Assembly: GCA_036924085.1 (NCBI GenBank)
Contig: JAVGWX010000019.1
Location: forward strand, 21,738,293-21,802,292
From: Ariolimax columbianus
Taxonomy: Eukaryota; Mollusca; Gastropoda; Stylommatophora; Arionidae
Direction of reading: 5' to 3'
Length of the DNA stretch: 64,000 bases
A program made the translations under genes and the position numbers. Shown in pieces: positions 21,774 to 32,989 of this stretch. The notes beneath the pieces were generated by a model. That model worked only from the letters and a program-made list of their open reading frames with translations. It made no database searches and was not told the DNA's origin. Within the stretch, counting starts at the first letter, position 1. Every line of letters starts with the position of its first letter.

Positions 21774-22830
21774 ATGAAAATAATACAATGGAACTGCAGA
21801 GGCCTACACAAAAACTTTAAGCCATACCTAGGACTGGCCAATCTGGGAAAAGAAACAATAATATATGCGATTCAAGAAACCATGCTCAACCCAACCAAAA
21901 GACTCAATATTCCAAAATACAATATAGTTAGGAACGATAGAGAGACAGGAGCGAAAGGAGGAGTAGCCTTTATAGTTAATGAAGAATACAAAATAATGGA
22001 CTGGGATCCATTATACCGAAAACCTAGAAGGCCTATCCATTAAAATAGACAGTAGTCCAGCGAGCATCACAATAATAAACATATACAACCCAAGAGGAAA
22101 ATTCACCACAAATGACATGGAAACAATCAAAGCACAAATAAACAATAGAACAATCATAGTAGGGGATTTCAACGCACATCATCCAGCATGGGGAGGAAGC
22201 GCGATAGACACGGCAGGGAAACAAATAATGACCTTCTGCGAAGAAAACAATCTAATAATAATAAACGATGGGTCAATGACCAGAATAAATAACAATCCAA
22301 ATGGATCAGATACGGCTATAGACATCACAATAATGACGCCAAACTTAGCAACCATCAAATGGGAAGTTCTGGATAATGCAGGATCGGACCACCTGCCCAT
22401 AGCAATTTATTTAAAAGAAAAATGCATACGAAACACTGGATCAATCAGACCCTATTTCAACTACCATAAGGCAGACTGGAACGGATTCCAAGAAGATCTG
22501 CTCAGACTCAAAAGAGAAGACTTAATCTCAGATAACGTAGACGTATTCAACCATAACCTAACAACCAACATCCTGCAAATAGCTATAAAGCACATTCCCA
22601 ACAAAAACATGCCAGCTAACGTAATACAATCCACAGGAAAAGAAAACCATTACGGTAACCGTAAAAACAACAAAACACCTGTACCCTGGTGGAATGAGGA
22701 ATGCACTAACCAAATTAAAAAAAGACAAAAAGCTCTAAAGAAATACAGGAAATACAAAACAGAAGACAACCAAAAATCTTACCAAACAATTAAAAAAGAA
22801 ACAGAGAAAGTAATAGAAAAAGCGCCTTTA
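21774..22830 (+). pseudogene. LINE endonuclease domain, frameshifted and truncated
   Basis: An APE-type endonuclease of a Jockey/I-like non-LTR retrotransposon. Motifs in order: MKIIQWNCRGLHK (Asn), YAIQETMLN (Glu), KGGVAFIVN, IVGDFNAHHPAWG (Asp/Asn) and GSDHLPIAIY (Asp-His). The catalytic residues are present. One frameshift near 22025 separates 21774-22043 from 22117 onwards. After a Lys-rich linker (TPVPWWNEECTNQIKKRQKA) the frame breaks at about 22825 into unrelated sequence, so the reverse transcriptase is missing. Confidence 0.85.
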
Positions 22831-25190
22831 GCACACTGCATTGAGTTTTTGAAAATTTCTCACATTTTTTAATTTTGCAAATTTCAAAAATTATAACTGT
22901 TCTATTTGGTGGTCAATAAGTATGATTTTCTTGTGTTTATAGACACAATTGAATGAAGAACTTGTTGGTGTCGGTGTTGTTGTTGCGTGCTTGTTGGTTT
23001 CTGAGATACAAGAAGATGAATGTGAATTTTTCGGAAAAATTTAAATATTTGGACCTTCCCGGATAAGGCCTAGGCGCTCCGATGGAAAACCATGGAAACC
23101 ATAACAAAGAATCGATACTGTGTTTACAATATCGACACAACTGTTGGTCTCCAATTCAAGCGTAGTTCTGTCACATAAACAAGTAAAATGGGCGGATGTA
23201 CAAGATAAAGGTCTTTCCCAACAACCTACTTCACCTTTCCCCCCCCCCCAAAAGTCGGCCTGGCCCAATCGGTGGAAAAAATAATAAATCGGTCAAAAGC
23301 CATTTGTGATCTAGCATGCGGTGCTTTTACCGGCAAAAATCGTGTGTAGATGGACGTGACGAATCCAGCAGTATAAAAATGACTATTGGTAGGGTCACCG
23401 TACTTAGAGAAACAAAATATCAAATTTTTTCTTGTTGATAACTTGACGAGCTGGGCGTCTCAGACATCCTGGAGCGTGCTAAGGGCTCACCCTTTCTGAA
23501 ATTCTATGACCACACAATCTTCCATACCAAAATAACTGTGTGTACAGCTGTCGCTTTTTTTGTTTTTTTTTAACCCAAAAGAGACCTTGATGCTGGGTTG
23601 TGAGTTTTGTGGGCAATTGATGAATTTGCACAAGCCTCACGGAGGTGGATGTCCCATTTTATGGCAGCTCCTGGCTCTGATTTACGGAAGGCAATACCAT
23701 TCATCTCTTTGCTCAATACATGAAGAGAGTGGTCTCCCTGTAGGACAGACGTGTACTCTCTAGCCATGTGCCGGAGCGAGCAGAAATGCCCTGCTGACAT
23801 GTGCGACCATCTCTAAGCGTTTTTGTGGGCTGTTGGAGACATAGCAGGTCTTGACACGTTGTTTGGTGCGCAGTCCGACGATGCGTAAGATTCGTCTTTC
23901 CTGCGATGGATGGGGTAATGTATGTATGTAGGGATGGGGTAATGTATGTATGTAGGGGTGGGGTAATGTATGTATGTAGGGGTGGGGTAATGTATGTATG
24001 TAGGGGTGGGGACTGCGCACGGGGTCATTCTCCTGCGGTGCAGGAGGTCCATTTTCCACGTGCGGAGTTGGATCTGAAAATGACAGCGGTATACCTCGCG
24101 ACTTAAAAATGTGGTGCTTCGTGTGGTTACATTCTACTAAATTTGACCTATTGTTGTCCGTGGGTAAATTAACACACAGGTGCCCATGTGGCGATAGACT
24201 CGGTGGATTGCTCTAGCTTGGCCACAGTTTCTGTGTCGCCTGTGCCTTGAACGTGGTGATCGGTGGTCGATGCTTGTGGATTCAGTGGGAGGATGCGTCG
24301 ACTGATGATGTAACGGACTCACACTACAGTTGGCCCATCGGTTATGTAGCAAGTGGGTGTGACAAATCACGAACGCTACAGTGTGCACACATGTAGATGT
24401 GCACATATGTAGGTGTGTAGATATGTAGGTGTGTAGATATGTACGTATGAGTATATATATGTGGACATTTTAATTTACACTTATGTATGTATTTATAGGT
24501 TTATATATGTATATCCCTTCTGCGGGCATCCTCACCACTATATATCCACACTTAATATAATTATACTACTACTACATCAACCTTTTTTATCTATAATTAT
24601 TTAATCAATTATCTACCTTTCTATTGTTCTTCTGTTCCTGAGCCTACCACACATTCAACACATAATTGACTGCGAGAGCTAGAGGGCACAGGTGAGATGA
24701 GGGATCTACAAGGTGACACACAAATCAGTGAATCGCTTACAAGTTGGAGTACATGAATGCGATGGAAAAATATGAGAGCAGGCAAAACCTGATACACCAA
24801 GACCAGACAGAAGGAAGTCAACACAGATGGGCCTCACAACAGAAGGAAGACACTTTTCAATTAATTTATATTGTACTCTTAATCCTTATGTATCAAGTAT
24901 ATTGTTTGTTATATTTCCCAATCATTCCATCTCATTCATTCTCGTTGTACACCTCACTACACTGCTATCTTCACAATTGTGTATAAAATGTATGAGGGGG
25001 TTTTATATTTTTTTATAAAATAGAAGGAAAAAAAAAAAAGGGGGAAAAAAAAAAAGAAATAAATAAATCAGGAAACAAAAAAAAGAGATCCGAATCAAGT
25101 ATGACAGAAAATAAATATACTCAATCCCAAAATGGTCCCAGGAAAACTATTGTGCATATTTATGCAAATACCTACGGCGGACAACTAGGA
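22831..25190. other. Unassigned accessory sequence
   Basis: No convincing gene. It contains a C run at 23239-23249 and a short minisatellite (23905-24010). A TG/TA-rich stretch lies near 24400-24500 and A-rich runs near 25020-25080. The junction at about 22830 with the LINE is abrupt, which suggests insertion or rearrangement. Confidence 0.4.
23905..24010. repeat. Minisatellite, 24-bp unit, about 4 copies
   Basis: Unit GGGGTAATGTATGTATGTAG plus GGGT. The period is a multiple of three, so open frames on both strands run through it. Confidence 0.9.
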
Positions 25191-25197
25191 ACATCAA

Positions 25198-25553
25198 AAG
25201 CGAGGAACAACGGGAGGAACATCACGGAAATACCAGGCTAGGTACAAACAGATACACACACGCATCCAAGCACTGGATTATGCGTCTTAATATCGCCCAA
25301 ATTGACTGCGGTCTGGGTCGGAATAGGCGTGCCTCCGCCAGTAGAAACTAGTGAGGCAAACACATAACGAAAGGATAATTAGAAGCGAGGAACAACGGGA
25401 GGAACATCACGGAAACACCAGGTTAGGTACAAACAGATACACACGCATCCAAGCACTGGTTTATGCGTCTTAATATCGCCCAAATTGACTACGGTCTGGG
25501 GTGGAATAGGCGCGCCTCCGCCAGTAGAAACTAGTGAGGCAAACACATAAAAT
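25198..25553. repeat. Tandem duplication, about 185 bp x 2
   Basis: Two nearly identical units start CGAGGAACAACGGGAGGAAC (25201 and 25386) and end AACTAGTGAGGCAAACACAT. They differ by a few substitutions and a small indel, so the duplication is fairly recent. Confidence 0.9.
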
Positions 25554-25665
25554 AAAAAAAAAAATAAAAAAAAATGAGCGTTTGATGCTGCTGTGATAAT
25601 TTTTTAGAAAATCGGCAGTTCTATCGCGATTTTCAAGAAATTTGAAAATTGAGGTAAGTTTGCAA

Positions 25666-26485
25666 GCTTAAAGTACGTGATATTTTGGGAATTCACATGT
25701 ATATCAAATGTATTTATGAATTCTTCAACCACTTACTTATCTGTATGTTTGTGTAAATTTAATGGCAAATGGAGCTATAATAGGGGGTTAGAACTGAGTT
25801 ACAAAAAGAACACAATTTTCGTTTTTTTTACAATGCGGTGTCCGCCATTTTTCATCCACTCCTGATTACTTACTAGTCAGTTCAGTAACTACTAACTCAG
25901 AACTTAAGTCATTTTATTGACTTTAAAAACTATCATACTAAAAATCAGTTTACCAATGCTTTTCACTACCATCATGTTCTGTCAATTTCAATTTTATTAT
26001 AGCTGATAATATTTATTATTTAAAATATTAGCTGGCATTATTAGCTGAAAAACATTTATGGGTAATGGCCTAAATGGCTAGGTTCACAAGCTTAAAGTAC
26101 GTGATATTTTGGGAATTCACGTGTATATCAACTGTATTTATGAATTCTTCAACCACTTATCTGTATGTTTGTGTAAATTTGATGGCAAATGGAGCTATAA
26201 TAGGGGGTTAGAACTGAGTTACAAAAAGAACAAAATTTTCGTTTTTTTACAATGCGGTGTCAGCCATTTTTCATCCACTCCTGATTACTATTTAGTATTT
26301 ACTACTACACCTGATTATTAATATTAATCAGTAGAGTAACTTACTCAGAACTTCACTCATTTGAAACACTTTCATACTAACATTAGTTAACTGATGCTCT
26401 TCACTGCCATCATTTTCTTTCAATTTAATTTTATTTTAATAAAGCTGATATTTATTATTTGAAACATTTTAGCCAACCCCAATAC
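25666..26485. repeat. Tandem duplication, about 424 bp x 2
   Basis: Copies start GCTTAAAGTACGTGATATTT at 25666 and 26090. They share TATAATAGGGGGTTAGAACT and GCCATTTTTCATCCACTCCT, with growing divergence towards the 3' part. Confidence 0.88.
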
Positions 26486-26569
26486 AACTGGCTTGCAATT
26501 TTAGTATTTTTTAAATCATTGATGGGTACATTTGCATCATTTATTAATATACATTTGTGAAGGGCAGCA

Positions 26570-27445
26570 ATGCCAATGTTATTCTTCACCCGTTTGTGTT
26601 TTGGTAAATTTTATGACCACGTGGCTTTTTATTTTCAGAAATTGTTAATCAATACATCATCAATGGCATGCAAGAAGTCTGTTGCTGATTTAAAAGCACA
26701 TTTGGCATGCTATGATCCCGTGTATCCATTCAAGAAAGGATGCATTGCACGACTGGTGGAAACAAGAAATCCCAAAATCACTGCTTTGATGAGGAAAGTC
26801 AAGATTCTGATTCCGACTACATGTATAGAACAGGATTAATGTGTGGATGAGGCTCGTAAATGCTATGAGTATCTTGCAGAAAGAGCTTAAGAAAAATGTT
26901 TTGAGTGTATACTGGGACTCGCTTGTATTGCTTTTTCAGCAACCATTTCCAATACATTTTAAAGATGCTTCTAATACTGTTGTTTTGTTGCAGCCAGAAC
27001 AGATTTCTTCACCCTCTGAAGTGTCAACTGTTTCATCTGCAGCAGTTGGGCCCCATTCCCTACCTTCCACAGTAAGCAAGAAGTATGTTGCGGATCTGAA
27101 AGCACATTTGGTGGGCTTTGGGCCAGTGTATCCACTCAAGAAAGGATACATTGTACGGCTTCTGAAAGAACTCTGGGCATGATGGACGCTCTATGGCGGA
27201 GAGCTCCCAATGCAACCCTTGGTTTCATAGATGGGAAAGTAAAAGGGGTACAGAACAATGTGCTTCAGTGGTTGGATATGTTCCCCGACTCCGAGCAGAT
27301 TAAACTGATCCACTTTGCTGTTCATCATGGAGCCAAGATGAGGTTGCTGCGGGCTGATAATAAGAAGGCTACAGACGAGGCTCGTGCCATTAAACAGAAA
27401 GAGTTTATGAGGAAAGCGGAGGCGATTATTAGGTTATATAACTGA
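26570..27445 (+). pseudogene. Unknown SAP-like coding remnants, two copies
   Basis: Two related blocks are present: KKSVADLKAHLACYDPVYPF at 26672 and SKKYVADLKAHLVGFGPVYP at 27079, each followed by (F/L)KKG(C/Y)I-x-RL. The spacing of hydrophobic and basic residues recalls a SAP DNA-binding motif, but that is my reading of the pattern. Each lies downstream of a convincing 3' splice site (TTTTTATTTTCAG near 26639; TTGTTTTGTTGCAG near 26993). A second frame from 27179 reads RRAPNATLGFIDGKVKGVQN, LQWLDMFPDSEQIKLI and a charged tail, as in a real protein end. Frameshifts near 26790 and 27175 argue for a decayed gene or transposon-borne ORF. Function unknown. Confidence 0.45.
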
Positions 27446-27740
27446 TATAAATATATCTCTATTTGTCAAATAGTAAAATAATAAGAAACATGCAACAACA
27501 AACTGCACGACAAAAACAATTAACATATCAGACTTACCCAATAAAGACTTTTAATCCATATGTTTTGCTGTTTGGAACACACTTGTTTGGAAACTACATT
27601 AACACCATTAATGAATTAAACTGCATATCATACATGCCTCTTGTTAAATTTATGTAATAATTTTTTCTGTATATTTAATTGATCAGAGGAAGGCCACACG
27701 GCCAACATATACAAGCAGTTATCTTTACCTATTATTTGTA

Positions 27741-27845
27741 GTATCCATTTAGAAACGGATTACCACATGCCAGTTACCTATTCAGAAACGGATTACCACA
27801 TGCCAGTTACCTATTCAGAAAAGGATTACGACATGCCAGTGACGC
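27741..27845. repeat. Minisatellite, 33-bp unit, 3 copies
   Basis: Three units of GAAACGGATTACCACATGCC plus AGTTACCTATTCA. The period is divisible by three, which explains the small open frame. Confidence 0.85.
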
Positions 27846-27849
27846 AGTT

Positions 27850-28549
27850 CCTAGCTGATTTTGTTTTTGTAAATGCCACATTTGAACAATCAACTGTACC
27901 TTGTAAGTATGTTCCAGGGATCTTCTGTAAGTATATTCTTTTTATTTCTAACATTCCTTTATTTCTAACAACTATGTATGTTACATGGCCTTGTAAAAAT
28001 ATTGTTGTCAAATTGTTGTAATAATTTGTTTTGTATACTAATTCTGTAAGCATTTTAATGAAATAACACCATACAATAAATATATTAATGCTCCTCTCAA
28101 AAAGACGATCAATATGATATATCACATGTAATGTAACATGAAGAGAAAAATATTGCAGCATTATTTTAGTTGCAAATTATGCAAATGAGGTCGCCATTTT
28201 GAATATTAATTAGTTCCTGCCTTTTGGAAAAGTCATGCAATTACCGCCATCGGTTGTATTTTGTTCTCCCGAATATAAAAATGTATGGTTTTACAGGTGT
28301 TCTGAGATAATCAGCATATTATCCACTCCACTCTGCTTTTCAGATACAAGTTTTCATAGTCCATATTTTTATTGTTTCTCTATAGCCCCTTTGCGGACTT
28401 TTAAGCTAAATTAAATACATAAAAAATCATAACTTCCGTGGGGGTCGACATAGAGACTTGGTTGATATATCATTGGATTGCATTTTTCTGGGGCTTTCTA
28501 ACAGTTTTATTTGTAATGCTGTAGAGTCAATTTCAAATTTTCATCCAAT
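27850..28549. other. AT-rich, no gene recognised
   Basis: AT-rich sequence with no coding or repeat evidence that I can support. Confidence 0.4.
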
Positions 28550-28851
28550 TACCTTCAATGGCGCTAATGTTGTGGCCATATTGCAATGATGATGGTGCTA
28601 ATGTTGTTGCTGTATAGCAATTATAGCAATGGCACTAATGTTGTGGCCGTATAGAAATGATGATGGTGCTAATGTTGTGGCCATGTAGTAATTATGGTAG
28701 GGCTAATATTATTGTGATGCAAACAATAATGACATGGCAACGATACAAAGAAAAATGTGGTAGCGGTCGTAACAGTGATGTGAGTGGTGTTATGTAGCGA
28801 TGATGGTGTGGTGATGTGATATTATTGATGTTGTGATATAGCAATGTTGGC
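28550..28851. repeat. Degenerate minisatellite, unit about 34 bp, left part
   Basis: Imperfect repeats of GGTGCTAATGTTGTGGCC followed by ATATAGCAATGATGAT-like sequence. The array resumes at 29399 after a LINE insertion. Confidence 0.75.
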
Positions 28852-29398
28852 ATAAGAGCAAGGAAGTGATTGTCAAACTATATAAAGCATTAGTTAGACC
28901 TAGATTGGAGTACCGTGTACAGGTGTGGAGTCCTTATCATAAAGGAGATATAAACATGCTGGAAAGTATTTTAAAAAAAGTTACAAAGCTGATAGTGGGA
29001 TTCCAGAATTATAGTTATGAGAAAGACTCAAAGAACCAGCCTATAGTGTCTAGAAAAGAGAAGAATTCGAGGTGACTTAATACAGGTCCATAAGATAATC
29101 AAAGGAATGAACACATTAGACTATAACAAGTTGTTCAATACAACCACCTACAAGAACAAGAGGACATAGCTACAAATTAACTAATGGACATTCCAGATTT
29201 GATATTAGGAAATATTTTTTTTAGCTAGAGAGCGGTGAATGTTTGGAATGCATTGCCATAGGAACTAGTGGATGCAAGCACAATGAAAGCATTTAAAAAT
29301 AAATTGGATGCGCATAGCTTTTATAGCAAGGAAATGAAATGAAACTGGTTGTATACAGACTCTGCAGAGTCTTCTAAACAAGTATAAAGATGTGAAGT
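28852..29398 (+). mobile_element. CR1-like LINE, 3' end, inserted in a minisatellite
   Basis: Starts mid-ORF at KSKEVIVKLYKALVRPRLEY-like coding (SKEVIVKLYKALVRPRLEYR), then GDINMLESI, KVTKLIVGFQNYSYEKDSK. It ends with the family 3' terminus GAAACTGGTTGTATACAGAC and TCTTCTAAACAAGTATAAAGA. Strong 5' truncation is typical of LINEs. Confidence 0.85.
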
Positions 29399-29745
29399 TA
29401 ATGTGGTGATATAGCTTTACTGATGTTATGACCATGTAGCAATGATGTTGTGTCCTGACGATATAGCAATGATAATGTTCCTGATGTCGTAACCACATAG
29501 CAATGATGAGGTTGCTAATTTTAAGATGATGAAATACAAATGAGGATATTATAGCAATGATAAATGTAGCAAAAGTGATGGTGTTGTTGATGTGATAATG
29601 CAGCAATGATGTTGCTGATGATGCAGTGATGTAATATTGATGATGTTGCTAATATTGTGGTAATGAAGCATGCAGTCGCTGATGTTGCAGTGATGTAATA
29701 TTGATGATGTTGCTAATATTCTGGTAATGGAGCAATGAAGTTGCT
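29399..29745. repeat. Degenerate minisatellite, right part
   Basis: Continuation of the GATGTTG/GCAATGATG-rich array at 28550-28851, including a clear near-duplicate block (GTTGCAGTGATGTAATATTG area, twice). Confidence 0.7.
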
Positions 29746-30041
29746 GATGTTGAACCCTGCTTCCAAGGCAGTCAGCCTGGCTGATGAGATGTCGATCGAC
29801 ATAATTCCTGTAGTAGTGTGTGTCACGTAGATGAAGTCAAGCATAGCATAACTGCCTGGAGGACCATGGTTCCCCCTTCATCAGCATGCTCAGGATGTGA
29901 GGAAAACTGCTACAACCCGCCACATTACGCCTTTATTAATATGCGCAAAAGAGTATACATACTCATTTTGGCATTAAACAACAACATAATGATATGGAAG
30001 TGCAGAATCAACTGCAGTTTAACGAAGAAACAAAAATATAC

Positions 30042-30181
30042 CTTTATATGTGCCCCGAATTCCAAGCTGAGGGTTTGCATTGAGGATTGCAAAAAATGTT
30101 TCATCAGGTACATCTGTAGTTTTGGTCCATTCTAAAAGGTCTATTGCCGTCTTGTTGTGAAGAGCGAAATGAATAAATTCC
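30042..30181 (-). CDS. GCNT: GCNT-like glycosyltransferase, third visible exon with the catalytic PDE motif (140 bp)
   Basis: The exon follows an acceptor ending ATCTTAG and ends at donor AAAG|GTATAT. It encodes REFIHFALHNKTAIDLLEW, then DVPDETFFAILN. In the family this is the helix and loop bearing the catalytic glutamate (Glu320 in mouse C2GnT-L, in SPDE), so the PDE here indicates an intact active site. One base carries into the next exon. The intron separating it from the previous exon (30182-31378) contains a SINE and the tails of two LINEs. Confidence 0.92.
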
Positions 30182-30599
30182 CTAAGATTCATGAAAGAAT
30201 GGTTTAGGATTTTAATCTAAATGAAGATAATGAACTTAATAAAAGATTTCTCATCATAAACAGAAAGCATTTCAGCATGAATATCTACCCCCCGCAAATA
30301 AAAAAAAAAAAAAAAACAATACCTCACAACAGCGCTGTTCTTTAATTTTACACTCTGTGAGCACTGCCACTATTTTATATCTGAGCTGCGCATGTGCATA
30401 CGACACCTATCATCTGCTATTTAATGTAGACAAATCAAGCTAGGTGTTGCTGCCATCTAATGACATCTTTAGAATCCACCAATTACAATTTTCAGCTATC
30501 CCATATCAGTTTGTGACTTTCTACTGACATACCCTCATAAAATAGGTCTTAACAGGGTAAACCAACTAAAGGTCAACATCTTAGATCCTTTGTTAACTG

Positions 30600-30905
30600 C
30601 TGGAAATAGGTCAGAGACCATTACTTCTAATAGCGTCTTTAAGGGCAGCAACAAACTCGCTCCATTTCCCTTGGTCTGTGGCCTTCTTTACTACTGTTTC
30701 CCAGTTTCTGATTCATGACTTTCATTTCAGTTTGTATGGTTCTTCGTTGAGATATCTGAGGTCAGCATCTTTCATCTTATCTTCCCTCTGGGTTTCATAG
30801 CATGGCAGCTCTGGTGTTAGTAGGGCCTTCTTAGGACCTCACGGTTCCAATTCCAACACGATATGACTGTGTGCATATTTTCTTGGTTGTTTTGGGCAAG
30901 CATAT
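30600..30905 (-). mobile_element. Possible LINE 3' end, strongly decayed
   Basis: On the minus strand interrupted frames include DADLRYLNEEPYKL and WETVVKKATDQGKWSEFVAA, the latter like the W-x-x-x-A-x-DR-x-x-W ending of many LINE ORF2 proteins. No other motif supports it. Confidence 0.4.
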
Positions 30906-30917
30906 CTTGGTTGAATA

Positions 30918-31170
30918 GGGGGGACTAAGTCGTCTCGAGGCAAGGTGTCCGCCTTGCGTACCAGATGTCGTGGATTCAAATCACGGTGGAGACCGAGATT
31001 TTTTTTCACTTGGACCTTCTGGTAAAAATTCCCCTGATCTCTGGGGAATCAGAGTGAGATCGGACCCCCCTTGTTCAGTGTCAAGCCCATTAAAAATCAC
31101 TTGGCATTTGGAAATAAAAAAAAAAAGGCCTAATGACCACTGCCTGGACAAAATTATAAAAATACTTTCC
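30918..31170 (+). mobile_element. SINE, family C
   Basis: Head GGGGACTAAGTCGTCTCGAG, B-box area GGATTCAAATC, then CACGGTGGAGACCGAGATTT, TGGTAAAAATTCCCCTGATC and a 3' A-rich stretch, in intron 2 of the glycosyltransferase gene. Confidence 0.8.
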
Positions 31171-31247
31171 CCCAGGTGGTTTATTAAAAACAGCTATAGA
31201 TGGTGCCTGAGTCTATAAAGATGGACTCACACATCGGTTAAACCATC

Positions 31248-31305
31248 CCCCGAGAAACTGGTTGTATAAAGACCTAAACCAGTATAAAGACCTAAAGTTA
31301 AGTTA
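31248..31305 (+). mobile_element. CR1-like LINE terminal fragment
   Basis: Only the 3' terminus is present (GAGAAACTGGTTGTATAAAG, ACCAGTATAAAGACCTAAAG). It is an extreme 5' truncation of the family at 13503-14222. Confidence 0.65.
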
Positions 31306-31378
31306 ATTGAGAAAAGTCAAAACACTGAACAGAAATGTAACGCATACCTCCTGACAAATGCTTAAGCTCATTCATTAC

Positions 31379-31462
31379 CTGTTCATAACGGAATGTATGG
31401 ATCCCTTGACAGCTCTTAATCCATGTGGTGGATCGGTACCCTTCCATCTCTCTGTATCTGCG
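31379..31462 (-). CDS. GCNT: GCNT-like glycosyltransferase, second visible exon (84 bp)
   Basis: This small exon lies between acceptor TTCTTCCTGCAG and donor CAG|GTAATG. It begins with one base completing the codon left open by the previous exon and ends with two bases of the next. It encodes ADTERWKG, then LRAVKGSIHSVMN, matching the family segment (RW-x-x, KGS-x-x-x-V-x-R) that follows the GANDV block. The phase fits on both sides, which makes the assignment strong despite the short length. A 49-bp minisatellite begins about 190 bp upstream in transcript direction. Confidence 0.9.
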
Positions 31463-31654
31463 CTGCAGGAAGAACAAAGTAACAATAGCTTTACAATGAA
31501 TAAATGAAGACAGCACATGCAATACTAATGTGATCAATATATGCTGGAGGGGTTCCACACATGTGATGGAAGATTCCACTTTATCAAATTAAAGCAGGTT
31601 TAAGGTATATAAGTCAGAAAATTTCTCTTTTCTAAACATCAATTGGGATTTTTG

Positions 31655-32450
31655 ATATATGTCCAGGAGGATTTCACCTTTACAATCAAAAGTGGTATTC
31701 TGCTTTATGCCCAGGAGGATTTCACCTTTTCAAATCAAAAGTGGTATTCTGCTTTATGCCCAGGAGGATTTCACCTTTACAAATCAAAAGTGGTATTCTG
31801 CTTTATGTCCAGGAGGATTTCACCTTTACAAATCAAAAGTGGTATTCTGCTTTATGTCCAGAAGGATTTCACCTTTACAAATCAAAAGTGGTATTCTGCT
31901 TTATGTCCAGGAGGATTTCACCTTTACAATAAAAAGTGGTATTCTGCTTTATGTCCAGTAAGTTTTCATCTTTCCAAATCTAAAGTGGTACTTCGCTACA
32001 TATTAAGGAGGATTTCACCTTTCCAAATCTAGTAATACTCTGCAACATGTCCAGTACAATTTCACCTTTCCAAATCTAAAGTGGTACTCGGCTACATGTT
32101 AAGGACGATTTCACCTTTCCATATCTAAAGTGATACTCTGCAACATGTCCACAAGGATTTCACCTTTCTAAATCTAAAGTGATACTTGGCAACATATCCA
32201 CAAGGATTTCACCTTTCTAAGTCTAAAGTGATACTTGGCAACATGTCCACAAGGATTTCACCTTTCTAAATCTAAAGTGATACTTGGCAACATATCCAAA
32301 AGGATTTCACCTTTCTAAACTTAAGTGATACTTGGCAACATATCCACAAGGATTTCACCTTTCTAAACTTAAGTGATACTTGGCAACATGTCCACGAAGA
32401 TTTTACCTTTCCATGGTATTCTGCTACATGTCTAGAAGAATTTAATCTAA
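31655..32450. repeat. Minisatellite, 49-bp unit, about 15 copies
   Basis: Unit GTCCAGGAGGATTTCACCTT, TACAAATCAAAAGTGGTATT and CTGCTTTAT. The first seven copies are homogeneous; the distal half is a diverged subfamily (ACATATCCACAAGGATTTCA). On the gene strand every unit holds AAAGGTGAAAT and TGCAG, donor- and acceptor-like. Confidence 0.92.
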
Positions 32451-32989
32451 ATCGTAAAGTAGTATTCTGTTACACCTGCTGGAAGAACCCACCTTTCCAA
32501 ACCAAAACATGAATTACGCTAGATACTTAGGGACACTCCACATTTCTCAATGTAAAATGGATTTCCACTAGATACAGTGGTTTCCTGCATGGTAGCTGAC
32601 AGATGAGACCAGGAACCGAGAACAGTTTGTGCACCATATTGATGATAGTGATTCAGTCAATTTACAGCCTGAGGAAGATATACTTGCCCATGGATTCAAC
32701 ACTAAACTCAAAGTCGTACGGAGCTAATGAAGAGCTCCAAACAACGGACGAGTTCATCACTGAGACTCGTCTGACGGTGTAAGCATCAAAGATATGATCA
32801 CAAGAAGAAACAGTCTGCAGCCTTTGGGCTCGGCCTTGCACAAGTGGTTTTCTGGAGGTCACCAGCGAATAGGACCACTACCACACTGAGTGCATGTCAT
32901 AAGAAGTGGCTAAGAGAAAGGAGAGACATCTCTAGGTTAGAATAATCCAGCTCAATGGGATGTACACTGTGCCATTCATGTCATTAAAA
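32451..32989. other. Unassigned intronic sequence
   Basis: A 66-codon minus-strand frame (32662-32862) has a protein-like look but no family and no complete splice context, so I do not call it. Confidence 0.4.

Noticed and set aside
21620..21841. 73-codon minus-strand hydrophobic frame
   Set aside because: Antisense of the A-rich start of the LINE endonuclease.
31643..32032. Overlapping plus-strand frames of 63-129 codons
   Set aside because: They are read-through of the 49-bp array.
32662..32862. 66-codon minus-strand frame as a further glycosyltransferase exon
   Set aside because: The exons on either side join without it in perfect phase, and it has no family similarity.
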